Positions 25,462 through 35,916 of a DNA stretch of 64,000 nt are shown here, in pieces; positions within the stretch are counted from its first letter, which is position 1, and the number at the start of each line of letters is the position of its first letter. The position numbers and the translations under genes are program-made. This DNA is from Streptomyces prunicolor NBRC 13075 (GTDB lineage: Bacteria; Actinomycetota; Actinomycetes; Streptomycetales; Streptomycetaceae), in NCBI RefSeq assembly GCF_000367365.1, contig NZ_BARF01000049.1:1-64000 (forward strand). Direction: 5' to 3'. The notes below the pieces were generated by a model. That model worked only from the letters and a program-made list of their open reading frames with translations. It was not told the DNA's origin and ran no database searches.

Positions 25462-25510
25462 TGTGTGTGCGGGCCCGGGTCAGCTGCTGCCGTGTCCGGT
25501 CCACAGGCCG

Positions 25511-25546
25511 GTGGCCAGTCCCGCCGGAGTCGGCGGGGCTGGCCAC
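25511..25546 (-). terminator. Terminator after peptide-binding protein gene
   Basis: 16-bp stem GTGGCCAGTCCCGCCG / CGGCGGGGCTGGCCAC with one G-T pair and loop GAGT, 38 bp past the stop of the minus-strand gene. Confidence 0.82.
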
Positions 25547-25583
25547 TGGTCGAGCTTGAGTACTGCGTGTGCCGGTCGGAGCG

Positions 25584-27188
25584 TCAGTTGCCCACGCCGC
25601 GGCCCAGCTCCCAGAGCTGGAGGGTCGAGGAGGAGTTGAGCACGTATGCGGTGCCCGTGACGTCGTCGCGGGCGGCGACGTACTGCTTGCCCTGCCACAG
25701 CGGGATCAGCGGGACGTCGGTGGCGACGATGTCCTGAATGGCCGTGAGGCTCTTGGACGCGGCGAGCCGGTCGGCCTCGCGGCGGGACTCCGGGATCAGG
25801 GTGCTCCTGATCTTGGTGCTGACGTACGGCGAGCCGAGGGTGTTGTCCTTGTCGAGGAAGGGCGCGAGGTAGTTGTCGGCGTCGGGGAAGTCCGGGAACC
25901 AGCCCATCCCGTAGACGTCGTACTTGCCCTTCTGCTCGGCCGGGCGGAACGTCGCCCAGGGGGTGCCCTTGATGCTGACGTCGAACAGGCCGCTGTCGTT
26001 GAGCTGCTTCTGGAGCTGCTCGAACTCTTCCTTGGTGGCCGAGCCGTAGTGGTCGGTCGTGTAGTTCAGGGTCAGCTTCACCGGAGTGGTGATGTTGGCC
26101 GCTTCCATCAGCGTCTTGGCCTTGGAGACGCTCGGGTCGCCGTACTTGTTGAAGAACGAGTTCGAGTGGCCCGTGATGGTCGCCGGGACCATGGAGTAGA
26201 GCGGCTCGGCCTCGGTGCCGTAGACCTTGGAGACGAGTTCGCCGCGGTCGATGATCTGGGCCATCGCCTCGCGTACGGCCTTGGTCTTCACGGTCGGGGC
26301 GTTGGTGTTGAAGCCCAGGTAGCGGATTTCGAGGCCGGGCATCTCGACGAGGTCGACGTCGCCGTCCGTGTCGTCGCTGAGCTTCTGGATCTGCTCCGGC
26401 GTCATGGTGCGCGTCATGACGTCGATGTCGCCCTTGTTGATGGCGCTGCCCATGGCGTCGGCGTCCGCGAAGGTACGCATCTCGACCTTGGTGTTGTTCA
26501 CCTTCAAAGCACCCTTGTAATTGGGGTTCTTGGTGAACGTGGCCGTGGTGATCGCGTCGTCCTTCTTCGCGACCGAGAGGGTGTACGGGCCGGAGCCGTC
26601 GATGTCGAAACCGTCGCGCAGCTTGTCCTTCTGGTAGTCGTCCGGATTCACGATGCCGGCGACGGGAGTGGACAGCTTGTACGGGAACGTGGCGTCGGCC
26701 GTCTTCAGGTGGAAGATGACTTCGCGGTCGCCCTGGGTCTCGACGGTGTCGACGGTGGACAGCAGGGCGAACACACCGCTGTCGGCCTTGATGCGCATCG
26801 CGCGGTCGACGGAGTACTTCACATCTTCCGCGGTGATCTTGTCGCCGTTGGCGAACTTCAGACCCTCGCGCAGGGTGCAGGCGTAGCGCTCGTTGCCGGT
26901 GTCGGTGAAGCCGCACTTCTCGGCGGCCTCGGGCACCGGGTCGCCCTCGCCCTTGGGCTGGATCATCAGGGTCTGCACGGTCTGGCGCAGGATGTTCCAG
27001 GTGCCGACGTCGTAGGCGTAGGCGGGGTCGAGCGGCGCCGGAGCGTCCTTCGTCGCCTCGAACCGGTCCGTGGTGCCGACGATGATCGCATCGTCGCTGG
27101 AACTCCCGCTGCCGGAGCCGCCACACGCGGCGAGCACCGGCGCGAGCAGGCCGACGACGGCCGGCAGCACCAAAGTCTTGCGGTTCAT
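25584..27188 (-). CDS. ABC transporter substrate-binding lipoprotein (peptide/family 5)
   Basis: 534-residue extracellular lipoprotein of the oligopeptide/nickel-binding family 5. The signal sequence ends in lipobox VLAAC with Cys22. The mature part shows family blocks such as CTLREGLKFANGDKITAEDVKYS near 105-127 and IPLWQGKQYVAARDDVTG near the end. It is intact and of normal length. ATG 27188 has GGAGAAA upstream. No permease or ATPase genes adjoin it, so it must use permeases encoded elsewhere or act as an orphan binding protein. Confidence 0.92.
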   Translation of the reverse strand: MNRKTLVLPAVVGLLAPVLAACGGSGSGSSSDDAIIVGTTDRFEATKDAPAPLDPAYAYDVGTWNILRQTVQTLMIQPKGEGDPVPEAAEKCGFTDTGNERYACTLREGLKFANGDKITAEDVKYSVDRAMRIKADSGVFALLSTVDTVETQGDREVIFHLKTADATFPYKLSTPVAGIVNPDDYQKDKLRDGFDIDGSGPYTLSVAKKDDAITTATFTKNPNYKGALKVNNTKVEMRTFADADAMGSAINKGDIDVMTRTMTPEQIQKLSDDTDGDVDLVEMPGLEIRYLGFNTNAPTVKTKAVREAMAQIIDRGELVSKVYGTEAEPLYSMVPATITGHSNSFFNKYGDPSVSKAKTLMEAANITTPVKLTLNYTTDHYGSATKEEFEQLQKQLNDSGLFDVSIKGTPWATFRPAEQKGKYDVYGMGWFPDFPDADNYLAPFLDKDNTLGSPYVSTKIRSTLIPESRREADRLAASKSLTAIQDIVATDVPLIPLWQGKQYVAARDDVTGTAYVLNSSSTLQLWELGRGVGN

Positions 27189-27524
27189 GCGGGAGTTTCT
27201 CCAGAGCTGTTCGAGTCCGTGTACCCGACATACATGGGGTGGTGATGTCGATCACGGGGGTAAGGGCGATGTTCTCGCGTTGAGATTAGTCCGGACCCGC
27301 ACGGGGGTTCACGGTCACCGTAGTTGAGTTCCCATCACGCAGCGGAACCGGCTGTGGACAGACCGAAAACCCGTCGAGGGAAGGATTAGTGCAGGGTTTC
27401 ACCAATCGGGACACAAGGGTGCGTGATCGGCCTCGGAAATGGGGTGAACAGCACAGGGCGACGACGATGTCGACCCTCCGGCACGTGGGGAACCTCACAC
27501 GCTTCAACTCGGTTGGAGAGCAAC
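27189..27524. other. Intergenic stretch upstream of the binding-protein gene
   Basis: No gene seen. On the minus strand TAATCT at about 27284-27289 could be a -10. Open frames here have no ribosome binding site or are shadows. Confidence 0.5.
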
Positions 27525-27556
27525 GGAATTCGGCCGGTCGGCCGGGTCCGAATTCC
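27525..27556 (-). terminator. Hairpin after HAD gene
   Basis: GGAATTCGG (27525-27533) pairs with CCGAATTCC (27548-27556) with a GC-rich loop that can extend the stem. It is about 60 bp past the HAD stop. Confidence 0.6.
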
Positions 27557-27615
27557 TTTCCCATTGGCACCATTGGACTTTGCACGCTCGGTGAACAGCT
27601 GGCGCATTTCCGTCA

Positions 27616-28311
27616 TCAGTCGGCCATCAGTCCGCGCAGAAATGCCAGGTCGACGACTTCCAGCGAGGTCACGACGGTGCGCCGGACGGCCGGGGCGATG
27701 GGCGCCACGGACGGCACGGCCACCACCAGGCAGCCCGCCGCCTCCGCCGCCGCGACACCGGTCGCGGTGTCCTCCACGACGGCACAGCGGGCCGGGTCGA
27801 CGCCGAGTCCGGCGGCGGCCAGCAGATACGGGTCGGGGTACGGCTTGGTACGCGCCACCTCGTCGCCGGCCACCGTCAGCGCGAAGTGCTGGGGGCCGAG
27901 CGCGGTCAGGACGCGGTCGATGATGCGCCGGTGCGAGGCGGAGACCAGGGCCGTGGGGATCTCGTACTCCGCCAGCTCGGCCAGGAGTCTGGCGGCGCCC
28001 GGCATCAGCGGCAGGGCCCGCCCGATGCGGTCCTCGAAGCCCGCGTTGAGCAGGACGGACAGTTCGGCGAGGGCGATGTCGGCGCCGGTGGCCTCGATCA
28101 GGAAGCCGGCGCTGCGGGTCATGGGGCCGCCGACCACGACATGGCGCCAGGAGTCGTCGAGGGTGTGTCCGAGGGCGGCGAAGACCTCGACCTCGACGTC
28201 CCACCAGAAGCCCTCGGTGTCCACCAGGGTGCCGTCCATGTCGAGGAGTACGGCCTGGAGTGCTGAGCCTTCGGCCGTACGGGTTCCGAGCGCGGGGACC
28301 GTGCTGGTCAT
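27616..28311 (-). CDS. HAD-family phosphatase
   Basis: 231-residue haloacid-dehalogenase hydrolase of the beta-phosphoglucomutase/phosphatase subgroup. Motif I is LLDMDGTLVDTEGFW (nucleophile Asp near residue 24), motif II ALVSASH, motif III lysine KPYPDPYLL and motif IV VVEDTATGVAAAEAAG. The substrate is unknown, probably a sugar or nucleotide phosphate. ATG 28311 has an excellent AAGGAGG. It lies 150 bp downstream of metH behind a hairpin, on the same strand. Confidence 0.92.
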   Translation of the reverse strand: MTSTVPALGTRTAEGSALQAVLLDMDGTLVDTEGFWWDVEVEVFAALGHTLDDSWRHVVVGGPMTRSAGFLIEATGADIALAELSVLLNAGFEDRIGRALPLMPGAARLLAELAEYEIPTALVSASHRRIIDRVLTALGPQHFALTVAGDEVARTKPYPDPYLLAAAGLGVDPARCAVVEDTATGVAAAEAAGCLVVAVPSVAPIAPAVRRTVVTSLEVVDLAFLRGLMAD

Positions 28312-28337
28312 CCTGGCGCACCTCCTTGAGGGACGAT

Positions 28338-28378
28338 CAGGCCGGCCGCCCCTGATACCTACAAGGGCGACCGGCCTG
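28338..28378 (-). terminator. Terminator after metH
   Basis: CAGGCCGGCCGCCC (28338-28351) pairs with GGGCGACCGGCCTG (28365-28378), with a single C-A mismatch. Confidence 0.75.
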
Positions 28379-28461
28379 CGGTGGACCGACCAGTGTACGA
28401 CTTATCCGATCAGTGTGCTCGTCCGTTCCGTGCGCCTGTGGATTCAGCGCTCGGAGGTCGC

Positions 28462-31400
28462 TCAGCGCGCGTTGAAGTACTTCGCCTCCGGGTGGTGGAT
28501 GACGATCGCGTCCGTGGACTGCTCCGGGTGCAGCTGGAACTCCTCCGAGAGGTGGACGCCGATGCGCTCCGGCTCCAGCATGGCGGCGATCTTCGCGCGG
28601 TCCTCCAGGTCGGGGCAGGCGCCGTAGCCGAGGGAGAAGCGGGCGCCGCGGTACTTGAGGGCGAACATGTCCTCGACGTCGGTGGGGTCCTCGCCGGCGA
28701 AGCCGAGTTCGGACCGCACGCGCGCGTGCCAGTACTCGGCGAGCGCCTCGGCCAACTGGACGGACAGGCCGTGCAGTTCGAGGTAGTCGCGGTAGGAGTT
28801 CGCCTCGAAGAGCTTCGCGGTCTCCTCGCCGATGCGGTTGCCCATGGTGACGATCTGGAAGCCGACGACGTCGGTCTCGCCGGACTCCTCCGGGCGGAAG
28901 AAGTCGGCCAGGCAGAGACGGCGGCCGCGGCGCTGGCGCGGGAAGGTGAAGCGGGTGCGCTCGTTGCCCTCGTCGTCCAGGATGATCAGGTCGTCGTCCT
29001 TGGACACGCAGGGGAAGTAGCCGTAGACGACGGCCGCTTCGAGCAGGTTGTCGGTCTGGAGCTTGTCCAGCAGGCCGCGCAGGCGGGGGCGGCCCTCGGT
29101 CTCGACGAGTTCCTCGTAGGTCGGTCCGTCGCCCGTGCGGGCCTGCTTGAGGCCCCACTGGCCCTTGAAGAGGGCGCCCTCGTCCAGCCAGGACGCGTAC
29201 TCCTTGAGCTGGATGCCCTTGATGACCCGGGTGCCGCGGAACGGCGCCTCGGGGATCGGGTTGTCGATGGACACGTCGGAGCGGACGTGGCCCTCCTCGG
29301 GGCGCTCCTCGACCTCTGTGACGGCCGCCGTCGCCCGCACCCTGCGCTGCTTGAGCTCGGGCAGCTTCGCGCCGGGCACACCGCGCTTGACGCCGATCAG
29401 GGCGTCCATCAGGCGCAGGCCCTCGAACGCGTCGCGGGCGTAACGGACTTCGCCCTCGTAGATCTCGTGCAGGTCCTGCTCGACGTAGGCGCGGGTCAGC
29501 GCGGCGCCGCCCAGGATGACCGGGTAGTCGGCGGCCATCTTGCGCTGGTTGAGCTCCTGGAGGTTCTCCTTCATGATCACCGTGGACTTGACCAGGAGGC
29601 CGGACATGCCGATGACGTCCGCGCGGTGCTCCTCGGCGGCTTCCAGGATCGCGGAAACCGGCTGCTTGATGCCGAGGTTGACGACGTTGTAGCCGTTGTT
29701 GGACAGGATGATGTCGACGAGGTTCTTGCCGATGTCGTGGACGTCGCCGCGCACCGTGGCGAGCACGATGGTGCCCTTGCCCTCGGCGTCCGACTTCTCC
29801 ATGTGCGGTTCGAGATAGGCGACCGCGGTCTTCATGACCTCGGCGGACTGGAGCACGAACGGCAGCTGCATCTGGCCGGAGCCGAACAGTTCGCCGACGA
29901 CCTTCATGCCGTCCAGGAGTGTCGCGTTGACGATGTCGAGAGCGGGACGGGTCTCCAACGCCTCGGCCAGGTCGGTCTCCAGGCCGTTCTTCTCGCCGTC
30001 GATGATCCGCCGCTTGAGCCGCTCGTCCAGCGGGAGGGCGGCCAGCTCCTCGGCGCGGCCCGCCGTCCGGGACTTGGTGGTGGCTCCCTCGAAGAGGGCC
30101 ATCAGCTTCTGGAGCGGGTCGTAGCCCTCTGCGCGGCGGTCGTAGACCAGGTCGAGGGCCGTCTGCACCTCTTCCTCGGTGAAGCGGGCGATCGGGAGGA
30201 TCTTCGAGGCGTGCACGATCGCCGAGTCGAGGCCCGCCTTGACGCATTCGTCGAGGAAGACGGAGTTGAGCAGGACGCGGGCGGCCGGGTTGAGGCCGAA
30301 GGAGATGTTGGACAGGCCCAGCGTGGTCTGCACGTCCGGGCGGCGGGCCTTGAGGCGGCGGATCGCCTCGATGGTGGCGATGCCGTCGCCGCGGGACTCC
30401 TCCTGGCCGGTGCAGATGGTGAAGGTCAGGGTGTCGATGAGGATGTCCGACTCGTGGATGCCCCAGTTCGTCGTGAGGTCCTCGATCAGCCGCTCGGCGA
30501 TGGCGACCTTGTGCTCCGGGGTGCGGGCCTGGCCCTCCTCGTCGATGGTCAGCGCGATGAGGGCGGCGCCGTGTTCCTGCGCCAGCCTGGTGACCTTCGC
30601 GAAGCGGGACTCGGGGCCGTCGCCGTCCTCGTAGTTGACGGAGTTGATGACCGCGCGGCCACCGATCTTCTCCAACCCGGCCCGGATGACCGGGACTTCG
30701 GTGGAGTCCAGGACGATCGGCAGGGTGGAGGCGGTGGCGAAGCGGCCGGCCAGTTCCTCCATGTCGGCGACGCCGTCGCGGCCGACGTAGTCCACGCAGA
30801 GGTCCAGCATGTGGGCGCCCTCGCGGATCTGGTCGCGGGCCATCTCCACGCAGTCGTCCCAGCGGGCGTCCAGCATGGCCTCGCGGAACTTCTTCGAGCC
30901 GTTGGCGTTCGTACGCTCGCCGATCGCCATGTAGGCGGTGTCCTGGCGGAACGGGACCGTCTGGTAGAGCGACGCGGCGCCCGGCTCGGGCTGGGGGTGA
31001 CGCTCGGTGGGCGTGGCCTCGCGGACGCGCTCGACGAGCTGGCGCAGGTGCTCGGGGGTCGTACCGCAGCAGCCGCCGACCAGGTTCAGGCCGTAGTCGT
31101 GGACGAAGTGCTGCTGGGCGTCCGCCAGGCCCTCGGGGTCGAGCGGGAAGTGGGCGCCGTCCTTGGTGAGGATGGGCAGGCCCGCGTTCGGCATGCAGAG
31201 CAGCGGGGTGCGGGAGTGGCGGGCGAGATAGCGCAGGTGCTCGCTCATCTCGGCGGGGCCCGTCGAGCAGTTCAGGCCGATCATGTCGATGCCGAGGGGT
31301 TCGAGCGCGGTCAGCGCGGCGCCGATCTCGGAGCCCAGGAGCATGGTGCCGGTGGTCTCGAAGGCCATGGAGACCAGCAGGGGTACGTCGACGCCGGTCG

Positions 31401-31980
31401 CCTCCATGGCGCGGCGGGCGCCCAGGATCGACGACTTGGTCTGGAGGAGGTCCTGGGTGGTCTCGACGATCAGGGCGTCGGCGCCGCCGGCGAGCAGGCC
31501 CTCGGCGTTCGCCTGGAAGCCGTCGCGGAGGGTGGCGTAGCCGATGTGGCCGAGGGTGGGCAGCTTGGTGCCGGGGCCGATGGAGCCGAGGACCCAGCGC
31601 TGGCGGCCGTCGCGGGCGGTGAAGTCGTCGGCGGTCTCGCGGGCGATGCGGGCGCCGGACTCGGAGAGTTCGTGGACGCGCTCGGGGATGTCGTACTCGG
31701 CCATGGCGGAGTGGTTCGCGCCGAAGGTGTTCGTCTCGACGCAGTCCACGCCGACGCCGAAGTACTCCTCGTGGACCGAGCGGACGATGTCCGGGCGGGT
31801 GATGTTCAGGATCTCGTTGCAGCCTTCGAGGTTCTCGAAGTCCTCGATGGTGGGGTCCTGTGCCTGGAGCATGGTGCCCATGGCTCCGTCGGCGACCACC
31901 ACGCGGGTGGCGAGTGCCTCTCGGAGCGCGGACACACGGGTCCGGCTGTCAGCAGAAGGGGTCAGTGGCGACGAGGCCAT
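28462..31980 (-). CDS. metH: Cobalamin-dependent methionine synthase
   Basis: 1172-residue four-module enzyme that moves a methyl group from methyltetrahydrofolate to homocysteine through B12. The homocysteine domain occupies about 1-330, with zinc cysteines in LNCSTGP and GGCCGTTPEH. The folate (pterin-binding) domain is about 350-620 and contains GERTNANGSKKFREAM. The B12 domain has DVHDIGKN near 745. The reactivation domain ends with RFSLGYGACPDL near 1119. Length is normal. ATG 31980 has AGGGAG upstream. It is divergent from gylR and has a long untranslated leader. It shares the methionine theme with the downstream salvage island, but no gene links the two. Confidence 0.97.
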   Translation of the reverse strand: MASSPLTPSADSRTRVSALREALATRVVVADGAMGTMLQAQDPTIEDFENLEGCNEILNITRPDIVRSVHEEYFGVGVDCVETNTFGANHSAMAEYDIPERVHELSESGARIARETADDFTARDGRQRWVLGSIGPGTKLPTLGHIGYATLRDGFQANAEGLLAGGADALIVETTQDLLQTKSSILGARRAMEATGVDVPLLVSMAFETTGTMLLGSEIGAALTALEPLGIDMIGLNCSTGPAEMSEHLRYLARHSRTPLLCMPNAGLPILTKDGAHFPLDPEGLADAQQHFVHDYGLNLVGGCCGTTPEHLRQLVERVREATPTERHPQPEPGAASLYQTVPFRQDTAYMAIGERTNANGSKKFREAMLDARWDDCVEMARDQIREGAHMLDLCVDYVGRDGVADMEELAGRFATASTLPIVLDSTEVPVIRAGLEKIGGRAVINSVNYEDGDGPESRFAKVTRLAQEHGAALIALTIDEEGQARTPEHKVAIAERLIEDLTTNWGIHESDILIDTLTFTICTGQEESRGDGIATIEAIRRLKARRPDVQTTLGLSNISFGLNPAARVLLNSVFLDECVKAGLDSAIVHASKILPIARFTEEEVQTALDLVYDRRAEGYDPLQKLMALFEGATTKSRTAGRAEELAALPLDERLKRRIIDGEKNGLETDLAEALETRPALDIVNATLLDGMKVVGELFGSGQMQLPFVLQSAEVMKTAVAYLEPHMEKSDAEGKGTIVLATVRGDVHDIGKNLVDIILSNNGYNVVNLGIKQPVSAILEAAEEHRADVIGMSGLLVKSTVIMKENLQELNQRKMAADYPVILGGAALTRAYVEQDLHEIYEGEVRYARDAFEGLRLMDALIGVKRGVPGAKLPELKQRRVRATAAVTEVEERPEEGHVRSDVSIDNPIPEAPFRGTRVIKGIQLKEYASWLDEGALFKGQWGLKQARTGDGPTYEELVETEGRPRLRGLLDKLQTDNLLEAAVVYGYFPCVSKDDDLIILDDEGNERTRFTFPRQRRGRRLCLADFFRPEESGETDVVGFQIVTMGNRIGEETAKLFEANSYRDYLELHGLSVQLAEALAEYWHARVRSELGFAGEDPTDVEDMFALKYRGARFSLGYGACPDLEDRAKIAAMLEPERIGVHLSEEFQLHPEQSTDAIVIHHPEAKYFNAR

Positions 31981-32158
31981 GAAAGGGGCTCCCTGGAGTG
32001 CGACGGCTGTCGGCTTTGCGGCTTCCCCGGGAACCTCTCACGGAACTCCCCGGGGAGCGTGCACGTCGCCAGCGTAACGGGGTCGGGCGGGAGCGTGCTT
32101 GAAGCGTCCATGGGACGGACCGGGGTGACGGAGCGGCGGACCGAGGTGACGGGCGGGT
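31981..32158 (-). promoter_or_regulatory. Long metH leader RNA
   Basis: If transcription starts near 32158, the leader is about 178 nt. It contains a hairpin with arms TCCCCGGG (about 32023-32030) and CCCGGGGA (about 32049-32056), 40-75 nt before the start codon. I do not recognise a cobalamin, SAM or SAH riboswitch consensus. It is either an undescribed regulatory leader or plain UTR. Confidence 0.4.
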
Positions 32159-32164
32159 CGACGC

Positions 32165-32193
32165 CGTCTAGGTTCTCGCGACAAGTGGCGCAA
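32165..32193 (-). promoter_or_regulatory. Candidate metH promoter
   Basis: On the minus strand TTGCGC (32188-32193), 17 bp spacer, TAGACG (32165-32170). This fits the relaxed HrdB-type promoter of Streptomyces. Confidence 0.45.
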
Positions 32194-32247
32194 CAGGAGA
32201 CGTGACCGGAATCAGCCGACCATTAGCGGGAGGTCGGCATGGACCGG

Positions 32248-32268
32248 TAGTGTTCGACATTGCCGAAC
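32248..32268 (+). promoter_or_regulatory. gylR promoter -10 with GylR-type operator
   Basis: TAGTGT (32248-32253) runs into the palindrome GTTCGACATTGCCGAAC (32252-32268). A near-identical site lies over the glpF promoter in inverse orientation. GylR is known to repress itself and the glycerol operon in S. coelicolor, so this is its likely operator. Confidence 0.65.
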
Positions 32269-32321
32269 GGCGGCAGCGACGTCGCGCGTCGACGGTCGAA
32301 CGGGACGGAGGCAGTACGGCG

Positions 32322-33095
32322 ATGGCACGGAACATCCAGTCGCTCGAACGGGCGGCCGCGATGCTGCGCCTGCTCGCGGGCGGCGAGCGACGGCTCGGCC
32401 TCTCGGACATCGCCTCGTCGCTCGGTCTCGCCAAGGGCACGGCCCACGGCATCCTGCGCACCCTCCAGCAGGAGGGCTTCGTCGAGCAGGACGACGTCTC
32501 CGGGCGCTATCAGCTCGGCGCCGAACTGCTGCGCCTGGGCACCACCTACCTCGACGTCCACGAGCTGCGGGCCCGCGCCCTGGTGTGGACGGACGACCTG
32601 GCCCGCTCCAGCGGCGAAAGCGTGCACCTGGGAGTGCTGCATCAGCACGGCGTCCTGATCGTGCACCACGTCTTCCGCCCCGACGACAGCCGGCAGGTCC
32701 TGGAGATCGGGGCCATGCAGCCGCTGCACTCGACGGCCCTGGGCAAGGTGCTGTCGGCCTTCGACCCGGTCGCGCACAGCGAGGCCCTGGAGGCCGACCG
32801 CAAGCCCTTCACCGACCGCACGGTGTCCGAGCTCGCCGACTTCGAGCACATCCTCGACGTCACGCGCGCGCGTGGGTACGCGGCCGACGTCGAGGAGACC
32901 TGGGAGGGCGTCGCGTCCATCGCCGCCCCCATCCACGACCGGCGGCGCATGCCGGTCGGCGCGGTCGGCATCACCGGGGCCGTGGAGCGGCTGTGCCGGT
33001 CGGACGAGGAGGGTGCGCTGCGCCCCGAGCTGATCGCCGCGGTACGGGACTGCGCCCGCGCGGTGTCGCGGGATCTGGGCGCCGGGCGGTTCTGA
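32322..33095 (+). CDS. gylR: Glycerol operon regulator GylR (IclR family)
   Basis: 257-residue IclR-type regulator. The winged HTH spans about 8-65 (LGLSDIASSLGLAKGTAHGILRTLQQEGFVEQDD), and the C-terminal effector domain is a GAF-like fold (LQPLHSTALGKVL-type block, VEETWEGVASIAAPI). In S. coelicolor GylR represses glycerol uptake genes until glycerol-3-phosphate accumulates and also takes part in glucose repression. ATG 32322 has GGAGG ten bases upstream and yields the family length. It lies directly upstream of glpFKD, with a terminator between, as in the known gyl operon. Confidence 0.94.
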   Translation: MARNIQSLERAAAMLRLLAGGERRLGLSDIASSLGLAKGTAHGILRTLQQEGFVEQDDVSGRYQLGAELLRLGTTYLDVHELRARALVWTDDLARSSGESVHLGVLHQHGVLIVHHVFRPDDSRQVLEIGAMQPLHSTALGKVLSAFDPVAHSEALEADRKPFTDRTVSELADFEHILDVTRARGYAADVEETWEGVASIAAPIHDRRRMPVGAVGITGAVERLCRSDEEGALRPELIAAVRDCARAVSRDLGAGRF

Positions 33096-33147
33096 CCCCG
33101 CCGGACCCCAGCGGACCCAACCGGGACCCCACCGGATTCACAGCAAA

Positions 33148-33182
33148 AAGACCGGAACGCCCCAGGGGGGCGTTCCGGTCTT
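33148..33182 (+). terminator. Terminator between gylR and glpF
   Basis: Perfect 16-bp stem AAGACCGGAACGCCCC / GGGGCGTTCCGGTCTT with a 3-base loop. It uncouples gylR from glpFKD. Confidence 0.9.
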
Positions 33183-33359
33183 AGTCGTACCCTTGACGAC
33201 AAAGTCGGCCAAAACGCCAAATCACCACACACGGTGTCCACCTGACTGCCGTCCGCATCGATCACGCGATCGATAGCCCACAGCAATCAATAACGATCGT
33301 GTTTTCGATAACAGCACTCTTGACGCGCCTGTAACACCGGAGCAAGACTCCCGTCCATC

Positions 33360-33401
33360 GGTCGGCATTGTCGAACACCTACCGGCAATACGCGCTAGAG
33401 T
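33360..33401 (+). promoter_or_regulatory. glpFKD promoter with GylR-type operator
   Basis: GGTCGGCATTGTCGAAC (33360-33376), read on the minus strand, matches the gylR operator at 15 of 17 bases. It covers the -35 region of a promoter whose -10 is TAGAGT (33396-33401). The leader to glpF is about 100 nt. Confidence 0.6.
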
Positions 33402-33505
33402 GTGGCAACGCCAAAGGCCGGCATCGCTCTCACCCCCGAGGGCGCACGAACCCCCGGCGGGACCCGGGGTTCGGCTTCCCTGGACGAAGGACAAAGGAGT
33501 CGCGG

Positions 33506-34285
33506 GTGTCCAGCTCCGACATCTTCATCGGCGAGACCATAGGTACCGCCGTGCTCATCCTGCTGGGCGGTGGCGTCTGCGCCGCCGTCACGCTGAAGGC
33601 CTCCAAGGCCCGTAACGCCGGCTGGCTCGCCATCGCCTTCGGGTGGGGTTTCGCCGTCATGACGGCCGTGTACATCTCGGCACCGCTCTCCGGTGCCCAC
33701 CTCAACCCGGCCGTGACGCTCGCACTCGCGATCAAGGACGGTGGCTGGGACAACGTCCCGATCTACTGGGCCGGGCAGCTGCTCGGCGCCATGATCGGCG
33801 CGACCCTGGTCTGGGTGGCCTACTACGGCCAGTTCCAGGCCCATCTCACGGACAAGGAGATCGTCGGCGAGCCGACGGCCAAGTCCGTGGAGGCCGAGGA
33901 GAAGGGCGCGGGCCCGGTCCTGGGCATCTTCTCCACCGGTCCCGAGGTCCGCAACGTGGTGCAGAACCTCGCCACGGAGATCATCGGCACCGTCGTCCTG
34001 ATCCTCGCCATCCTGACGCAGGGTCTGAACGCCAACGGCAACGGTCTCGGCACCCTGGGCGCCCTGATCACCGCGTTCGTGGTCGTCTCCATCGGTCTGT
34101 CGCTCGGCGGCCCGACCGGTTACGCGATCAACCCGGCCCGTGACCTGGGCCCGCGCATCGTGCACGCGCTCCTGCCGCTGCCGAACAAGGGCGGTTCCGA
34201 CTGGAGCTACGCCTGGATCCCGGTCGTCGGTCCGCTGATCGGCGGCGCGATCGCTGCGGGTATCTACAACCTCGCCTTTGCTTAG
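33506..34285 (+). CDS. glpF: Glycerol facilitator (aquaglyceroporin)
   Basis: 259-residue MIP-family channel for glycerol entry. Two NPA motifs are present: GAHLNPAVTLAL (67-69) and GYAINPARDLGPR (about 209-211, with the Asp typical of glycerol channels). Six membrane helices are visible. GTG 33506 has AGGAG upstream; longer in-frame frames begin in the leader. It is the first gene of glpF-glpK-glpD. Confidence 0.96.
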   Translation: MSSSDIFIGETIGTAVLILLGGGVCAAVTLKASKARNAGWLAIAFGWGFAVMTAVYISAPLSGAHLNPAVTLALAIKDGGWDNVPIYWAGQLLGAMIGATLVWVAYYGQFQAHLTDKEIVGEPTAKSVEAEEKGAGPVLGIFSTGPEVRNVVQNLATEIIGTVVLILAILTQGLNANGNGLGTLGALITAFVVVSIGLSLGGPTGYAINPARDLGPRIVHALLPLPNKGGSDWSYAWIPVVGPLIGGAIAAGIYNLAFA

Positions 34286-34368
34286 AACCGGATGAGAACC
34301 GGAACTCCGAGCACTGAAGCAGCAGTAGAACCAGTCCTCATGACCACGGAACCCCTCAGGAGCACACA

Positions 34369-35907
<1,539 letters not shown>

Positions 35908-35916
35908 GAACCCCAC

